Assembly: GCA_024516155.1 (NCBI GenBank)
Contig: JAJJXM010000086.1
Location: forward strand, 141,993 to 205,992
Length of the DNA stretch: 64,000 nt
From: Pyronema omphalodes
Taxonomy: Eukaryota > Ascomycota > Pezizomycetes > Pezizales > Pyronemataceae
Direction of reading: 5' to 3'
This document shows positions 57,976 to 64,000 of this stretch, one piece after another. The notes beneath the pieces were generated by a model, which worked only from the letters and a program-made list of their open reading frames with translations, searched no databases and had not been told where the DNA came from. Both the position numbers and the translations under genes were made by a program. The number at the start of each line of letters is the position of its first letter. Positions within the stretch are counted from its first letter, which is position 1.

Positions 57976-60900
57976 AATTACTACAATTCAATCCAGAGCC
58001 ATAAATCAATACACCACAGGTGCAAGGGCGCATATGCTACGTTCGTTTTGTAAGCCAGATAAGGCGAGGTCTGGTTAAAAAAAGTGATTGTACCAATGAA
58101 TTCCGAAGAAGTCTCGAGTTCTTCCAGGCTACCATATGGTTAAACATGAAAAGTCATTAGACCTGGGAAGTTTCATGAAGACTAAAACTGAGGTTTTCAT
58201 ATTATTTAAACAGAATTTATGTTTTTTCAATTGTATTTCTGTGTTCGATAAGTTTTGCGGCGTGGTGGAAGGAGAGGACTTCCTGAGGTCCGTAGGCTGC
58301 TTTTCTGCCAATCTCGATGGTTAGTACTTACCTCGTTCTTAATTGGTCTAGTTTATTTTTTCTAGTATAATAGAGTTACCTGAAATAGGAGGAAAGAAGT
58401 CAAATATGTACATATGGACATGGAGTTAAGATGAAGAGACAGGAGGTTGGTGATACATAAAAAAGAAAGCTTAAGCAGGAAAGGTCGAAAAAGTGCGCGA
58501 TATATTATATTGAGCATGATGTGAATCAAGAATCTATGAAATTAATAATAGATAACGAAGGAAATCTGAAAAACAATATAAGCGGAGGGTATAAAATGTG
58601 ATGGAAGTTAAGACAGCGTGTGATAAGTAATGATGGGAATTAGAAAATGTCGAAAGGGCTTATAATACTGCAAGACTGGTCGAGCGACAAGATATTGTCA
58701 AAGAAAGAAGGAGTATATACTAAACTTGCTGGAGCGAGCTGGGTGAAACGTACAGGCGGGAGTTTTCTGCCCTCGATTTACCCACCGACAAACACGGTCG
58801 CCTTACGTTTCTGCACATCTCCACAAACCTCAATCTCTTAAAAGTTTCAGAAAAAGACAAAGAAAAACGTTATAACAACATTAATCAACATGTGCTTAGC
58901 CGAAGGCTTTGAAATTACCGATTCATGCACTAGTTGGCATCCGCAGGCGACAGCAGACTTACCACTGACTATCGGGCGTTGGTTTAGTCTTAAGCTCAGT
59001 GTTTTCGGAATAATAGCAGATGTTTAAAGACAATTTGCAGTTTGCGGAATTTTGCAAAACTTAACGGCTATTTTCCAACTATCGAAACTAGAATGTTTTA
59101 GGATTGCTTGACATAATTGTGGTACGTGGCTCAAAGTAGTATATAGGCTGGAATTGTAACAAAACTTAATACGTCAATTCAGTATTTTCACACTTGATGA
59201 AAGCTTTTAACCGAATCCGTCGTTCCGAAAAGTTGGTCATTCATCCATACTTTGAAGTGATCATGAGCCCCGGCATCAGTCCAGGCTCCAACATGCAATG
59301 AACATGTTCCTCGCACTCCGGTACCCGGCAGCCTGACGCATTGATCAACAGGCGAGTCCGCAATTTCCTCGGGATGAGCCGATACGGCCGGAGTGATGAT
59401 CATCAGCGGACTTAGATGAGTTTCCAATTGGAACCAGGTCCACTCTGTAAATAATTAGACTTTACCTTAAATTATGCGGACCAACTTGCGAACCGCAACC
59501 CCAATGACATGATATCACATTTCCGATAGGCAATGTTCTTTTTTTCAGCCGCAAGAGTGGGGCTGACCGTTGAACAGTTCGCCCTTAGGACCATGTTTAG
59601 CTTGCGACTGGACCAACGCAAAGCCTTGACCATGGAAGACTTGAGTGATTTGTTGCTTTTTTTTTGTTAGGGAGCCAGAGGGAGCCATGGTTACCTTGGT
59701 ACGACTACATACTAGTACAACAAGTAATATCACAATTATTCTACCGAAAACCTCTCAGCACTCGTATGATCGTCGAATCATACGGTTTATCGGAAAATAC
59801 CGAGGCGCGCTTGCGCATAATCATTCCACTCTTTATTGCACTTTGTACTCCGAGTACCAGGTTACCTCCCCTTACTACTCAGGTGCTGGCGCCATAAGCG
59901 CAACAGCCGGGCCTTTAGGTACCCGAGAACCATCTGCAGTAGGGTGCCACACCCCTATTAACAAATATTTCAAATCCCACAAATAGGGGGTCGCAGTTGT
60001 TAAATTCTATTTTCCAGGTTCACGTGCAATAAGACTTCGGTTGTAAACGGCCCAGAGGGACGACCCGGTAGTACCAACGTGCGTACTTGAACAACCGGGT
60101 TTGATAGGTTAGGTGGCTATGGGTATTTTTCAGCTCATCGAGTTGGGTGTTTCTTCTTTGGATGAAAGCAAATTAAATTAAAGCTTGTCATATGATACGC
60201 TCCGGATCGCCCGTAGAAACTGAAAAATTTGTGTCAAGGGTTGACTCCTGGTTTCATCCCATTTAGAAGATCATCATTCATGGGAGCTCGGGAGATGTTC
60301 TTCAGCCCTGTCGTGGAGAATTCCAAATGGCTTTTGACAAGCATTACACTGTAGATGACCTGGTACCTGGAACATTTTATGCAGTATCTACCCAAAAGAA
60401 CTGCGCACCCCCACGAGATAATGGATATAACTAACAAACTTATCCGTCGGCCTTATATGATACTTTCGTCCTCGATTTACATGCAAATAAGTGCTCAGCC
60501 AATTGCGGAACCTCACCAAATGCGTGGAGCCGTTACATGGGCTAGCAGTGATTCTATTTAAACAACAACATAGAAACAATAAGTGAAGCCACTCTGTGCA
60601 TTGTACTATCCATGTCAATATATTTTTTCCGCGGCTGGATTTGCCCAAAGCGTTTTCTTGCAGGTGCTATTACTACAGGCGGATAGTCTAATTCCACCAG
60701 CAGGCGATTAATGATACTCTGTGAAGTGGCTGCATGTCAGATACTCTAAGGCGTCGAATCTTCTTATTTCTAGGGAAAGATCTAGCTCCTACGCAACGTC
60801 AAAGTAATTAAAATTCCTACGTGTATACTTTTTACGTTGGCGAACCAGTTTTAATGCAAACCAATGACGAAGTTCGCTTGAAGATCATCGGATTTCGAAG

Positions 60901-61637
60901 GGTTTGAGATGCCTGCAGAAGTACTAGCATTCTTCGCTGTTCAAACTTCCAGGGGTCAGATGAATATATTACAATTACTTCAGGGATTCCGTTCCGAATG
61001 TGCTGGGATCCTGAGTTCCTGCTATCTGCAATATATTTACAATGCATATCAATACTCGAACTATTTTCCGAATTTGCTCTTGTATGCTTCACTGGAAACT
61101 TTTTATAGGTTATTTGGAATATTCTGAAGATTCGAAGTTTCAACTAAATCGATTAGGCTGGGCCGGCCGATGAAATATTCGTTCAAGAGTCATGCTCGAT
61201 TATGATACTTTAATTCAACCATCGTGATCGTCACTCTTTTCAGTGACTTTATCCATAGTTTTGGTAGGAGTTACTAAATAGTGGGCATAAAAGTAGAACT
61301 CAGACTGTAACGCTTGGAGTTTAACTATAAATGCACCTTCAATCCTCCCGAGGTTCGATAAGCAAGACAAAACAGGTATCATCTATACTGTTTCACCGCT
61401 CTAAATCTCTCCAAGTTCAAAAGGCCTCTCAGATTTACTCAAACAAATTTGTCTCAACTTTCTTTGCGGAATTCAATCGAGTCAATCTGATCTAAACTTT
61501 TATCTGCTCTGTTTGAAACTTTCAGTTGGATCCATCCGCATTTACCATTCTTTTATCTGCACTAATTATCTCCTTGGGAAAGGCCTATCTCCAACCCTCT
61601 GCCATCCTAGACTTCCAGAGAATAAATCAAAAACGAA
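57976..61637. other. 3.7 kb with possible gene remnants
   Basis: No complete gene is supported. Minus-strand segments at 59188-59427 and 59545-59733 look protein-like and are listed separately. Other frames (60234-60437, 60388-60648, 60909-61127) show nothing recognisable. The last 250 bases are CT-rich and lead into the small frame at 61638. Confidence 0.35.
59188..59733 (-). other. Possible remnant of an unrecognised gene
   Basis: The downstream segment (ending 59188) reads WTWFQLETHLSPLMIITPAV, continues to HVGAWTDAGAHDHFKVWMND, and has balanced composition. The upstream segment reads VFHGQGFALVQSQAKHGPKG and stops at a TGA just after QPHSCG. A second frame over that region (MVKALRWSSRKLNMVLRANC) is also open. 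I could not find splice sites that join them. A degraded gene is the best guess. Confidence 0.22.
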
Positions 61638-61922
61638 ATGAGCACCAAGCGAGGATCACAACCCACTGAGAATCCAATACATTTTCTTTCTCAGATGCCA
61701 AACAACGAAAACGAAGCCGTATCTGCCCCGATATCACCCCAAATCACAGCGCTATCTCAACGAATTATGAATCCCCAGCTATATAGATTTTTAACTATAA
61801 ATCCTGCCGATAGTTCGCTCCGTCACGAGGCGGATATCGCCATCATCGAGGGCAGAGTTTTTCCAGGGGAGACCGAGCTGAGAAACGAAGGGAGGAGTTT
61901 TAGGAAAGGGAGGAGACTTTGA
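61638..61922 (+). CDS. Possible 94-residue hypothetical protein
   Basis: Open frame starting MSTKRGSQPTENPIHFLSQM after an AAAACGAA leader and a CT-rich 5' stretch, the usual fungal start context. It is hydrophilic with a basic end (FRKGRRL). There is no signal peptide, membrane segment or known domain. It could be a small gene or the first exon of one. Confidence 0.38.
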   Translation: MSTKRGSQPTENPIHFLSQMPNNENEAVSAPISPQITALSQRIMNPQLYRFLTINPADSSLRHEADIAIIEGRVFPGETELRNEGRSFRKGRRL

Positions 61923-62300
61923 AGCGATTGGCTTTGATTTAGTTGGGACAATGGTGAATTAAAAATCTCTTGAGTTGGTCGCTGTGGTTGCGGAAGTTGA
62001 GCTTCCGTATAATTTCTGTAATTAGCAAAGATTTTTAACATTGAATTTGATTTCTCAGTTGCAATGGATTCCGTCTACAGTTTTTGAAGTGTGGTATCTA
62101 TCATCTATCGTTTATCTCCGGATACTTATAATCTATCATGCTCATCGGTGAAATTCCTTGATATCCACCTCCATCCACCCCTTATCCACCTTATTCCTCG
62201 CCAATTGTCAACTTCCTCCACTGTCTTCCTTTCTCATTACGCCCAAACCCACACACTCCACCAAGCGCCTACCTGTCCCGCATCTCCGCCAGAGCCCCAA

Positions 62301-63462
62301 TCACCATCCCTTCTCTCTGCCCTCCTCTTTACATCGAAATCCCCTCTCTTCCATACATACTCTAAACTTCATCTGTTCCCCTTCGAATCCAGCTCTATCC
62401 GGAACCTCAACCACAAATCGTCCCCCCTTGGCTAACCATCTCCCTATTACATTTGCAACCAACGCTGGGTGCGAGCCTTCATACACCACGTCCGCAGCTA
62501 GAATTGTCTCATACTTTCCCTCTTCGCTGACTTCGGTTTCATCACGCCAATCCAATACTTGTGATTCACAGTCTATCCCAAGGTGCGAGTTCAAGTCGAT
62601 GTTACGCTGGAGATTGCTAATGATTTCAGGCAAGTCGGTCAAAAGGACGGGGACGCCCCACACGGCGGCAGCAGAGATTCCGACTAAGCCAGTACCAGAG
62701 CCAATCTCAAGAATGCGGGAAGAAGCAGGAGGGAGGAGATGGAGACGTTTCGACAGGAGGTACGAGGACGCCCAGGTTTTGTGGCCAAGGGTGTCGGAGG
62801 TCAGGGCTGGTTCATGCAAGGTGATTTCAACGAAGTCTTGCTCGGTAGCTGATGGTGTGCTAATTCCTGAACTTTCTGATGGCGTTGATAACCCGGAAAG
62901 CAAAGATGGCGTACTGGCACCCGAAGAAGTTGCTGACCCCGACTCTCCTAACTTCTCCAGAAGCCTTGATGAAGCCGACCCCAAGACAGACAGCCGTGCT
63001 GGGAGAGGGATTTTGAACGTCCTCTTTACATCTCCTCTAGCCGTACGCCCACACCGTTCAGCAATTCGTTCCGATGCGGAATCGCGGATCAACTCGGCTT
63101 CCTCGTCAGTCATCCAGGACAATGGGGAGGAGATGACGGAGGTGAGCCATTTCTCGAAGCCTTCTGGAGCAGAAGGGGTGAAAGTTGGTGCATCCCAACT
63201 CGGAGGGGGGAGGTGGGGAGGGTGAAGTGCTGGAGGACTGCGTCAAGGGTGACGAAGGAGGGGCGTTGGTAGAGGCGCGGTAAGTCGAGAACTGTGGAGT
63301 GTTAATCGGGCCCTTATGATCACCGCCCATCGATCGCGTTTATCGCGCTAGGTAGAGCTACAACGGGAGCTAATGGCGGGGAGAGTTTGATAGATCGAGC
63401 TTACCGTGAAGATACTGTGGAGGTTCGTTGTCTTCGACGGCGGACATTAAATCAATGGCCAT
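62301..63462 (-). CDS. Protein-lysine methyltransferase, Efm2/Rrg1-like, with an N-terminal frameshift
   Basis: Exon 1 is 63462-63405 (MAIDLMSAVEDNEPPQYLH). The intron 63404-63292 is GTAAGC...CACAG, and exon 2 runs 63291-62301. Exon 2 opens VLDLPRLYQRPSFVTLDAVL, the usual start of this family, but that frame does not reach the methyltransferase domain. The continuation (PPSWDAPTFTPSAPEG, then WLTSVISSPLSWM) is in another frame. One extra C in the C6 run (G6 on plus, 63205-63210) would join them. The domain itself is intact: LGHKTWASSYLLSKRL, motif I ILEIGSGTGLVGIS, acidic LLTDLPE, and AADVVYEGSHPAL (family-16 methyltransferase). Relatives methylate lysines of elongation factors. A Ser/Thr-rich loop (STPSLLSGLSTPSESSG) is inserted before the domain. 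The frameshift may be an assembly error or a real lesion. Confidence 0.8.
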
Positions 63463-64000
63463 TATTAACAAAATCGGACCCTGAATATCGAAACCAGAAC
63501 AAATATCAAGTGCTTATGGAAGATGTGGAGCTCGGGAATATGAAAGGAGCTCAAGCTGAAAAAAGAGCTGAAGTTCTATCCGGGTTAAATTTTTTCCGCT
63601 AGAACACTTACGGGAAGGCTAGCGTGAAAGCCACGCCGGGTGCACTTGCGCCTGCTGCGTGTATGATAAATCTTACATCTTCAGCTTCAGAGGATATTTT
63701 TTTGCACATTTCTTGGCCGGTGGGTTTTGTGAAGTTTATGAAAACATAGGAATTTCGAAGAGTGATGTGTTCGGCAGGTTAAGCGCATAGCATGAAGATC
63801 ATGTGTTTCAACGATGAACCTTGCATTGGAGATCATTCGAAGGTCGATATAGATTGGAAACCAATCAAGATACAGAATCTTAGATTCATATTTTTGATCT
63901 CATGAAATTTGAAGTCTCAACCGGGTACTCGGGATTTAGACAGCGACAATCAACGGTGTTCTCACGCAAAATCAAGATTCTTCCGGGAGAATCTGAAGTC
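63463..64000. other. Right edge, no supported gene
   Basis: This is the upstream flank of the methyltransferase gene. I see nothing codable with support before the window ends. Confidence 0.35.

Noticed and set aside
62158..63225. Plus-strand open frame of 355 codons opposite the methyltransferase
   Set aside because: The minus strand carries clear methyltransferase motifs. The plus frame is Ser/Pro/Arg-rich with no domain.
1..64000. tRNA, rRNA and CRISPR arrays
   Set aside because: I looked by eye for tRNA T-loop signatures (GGTTCRANNCC) and regularly spaced repeats and found none that fold or repeat convincingly. A tRNAscan-SE or Infernal run would be decisive.

Overview
The window is nuclear DNA of a filamentous ascomycete (Pezizomycotina). 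Genes are sparse, with short GT-AG introns (about 46-113 nt). Several have TACTAAC/CTAAC-like branch sites and pyrimidine-rich leaders, and the families present are fungal (TEA/ATTS developmental regulator, fungal-rhodopsin membrane protein, fungal BTB family). I lean towards Leotiomycetes from the general look of the proteins, but that is inference. There are no operons, CRISPR arrays or bacterial signals, and I could not fit an rRNA or tRNA.

Left part (1-21 kb). A small secreted cysteine-rich protein at 430-792. Two neighbouring minus-strand glycoside hydrolases, a GH2 beta-mannosidase (1976-4659) and a GH1 beta-glucosidase (5590-7105). A seven-helix rhodopsin-like (PTH11/SAT4-type) protein (8035-9067). 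After about 4 kb without genes come a coiled-coil protein with a Gag-like C-terminus (13368-14741), a T-rich block with a possible small membrane protein, a Ser-rich unknown protein (16966-17631), a 172-bp Tourist-like MITE (18490-18661) and an MTH1-like Nudix hydrolase (19417-20196).

Middle (20-40 kb). A cluster of degenerate AT-rich repeats (20.69-21.28 kb) opens nearly 7 kb with no convincing gene. This is followed by an AbaA-like TEA/ATTS transcription factor (27973-30279) and another 6 kb gap. Then comes a divergent pair of mitochondrial genes: Tim10 (36545-36894, minus) and mitochondrial lysyl-tRNA synthetase (37421-39409, plus).

Right part (40-64 kb). A long gene-poor stretch holds protein-like fragments in several frames. 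It leads to an MFS-type transporter with strongly biased codons (47801-49425). Beyond it lie about 5 kb of low-complexity DNA, a broken BTB/POZ gene (about 54940-56117), a 577-bp element with roughly 180-bp inverted repeats (57399-57975), a possible 94-residue protein (61638-61922), and an Efm2/Rrg1-like lysine methyltransferase (62301-63462) whose first coding segment is out of frame by one base at a homopolymer.

The genes do not form one pathway. Two local associations are suggestive: the two minus-strand glycosidases (mannan/glucan oligosaccharide trimming) and the head-to-head mitochondrial import and translation genes. I did not find a clear new system. The most unusual items are the possible Gag-derived gene, the two non-autonomous DNA elements, the multi-lesion BTB pseudogene, the duplicated 3' end of the LysRS gene, and the homopolymer frameshift in the methyltransferase.
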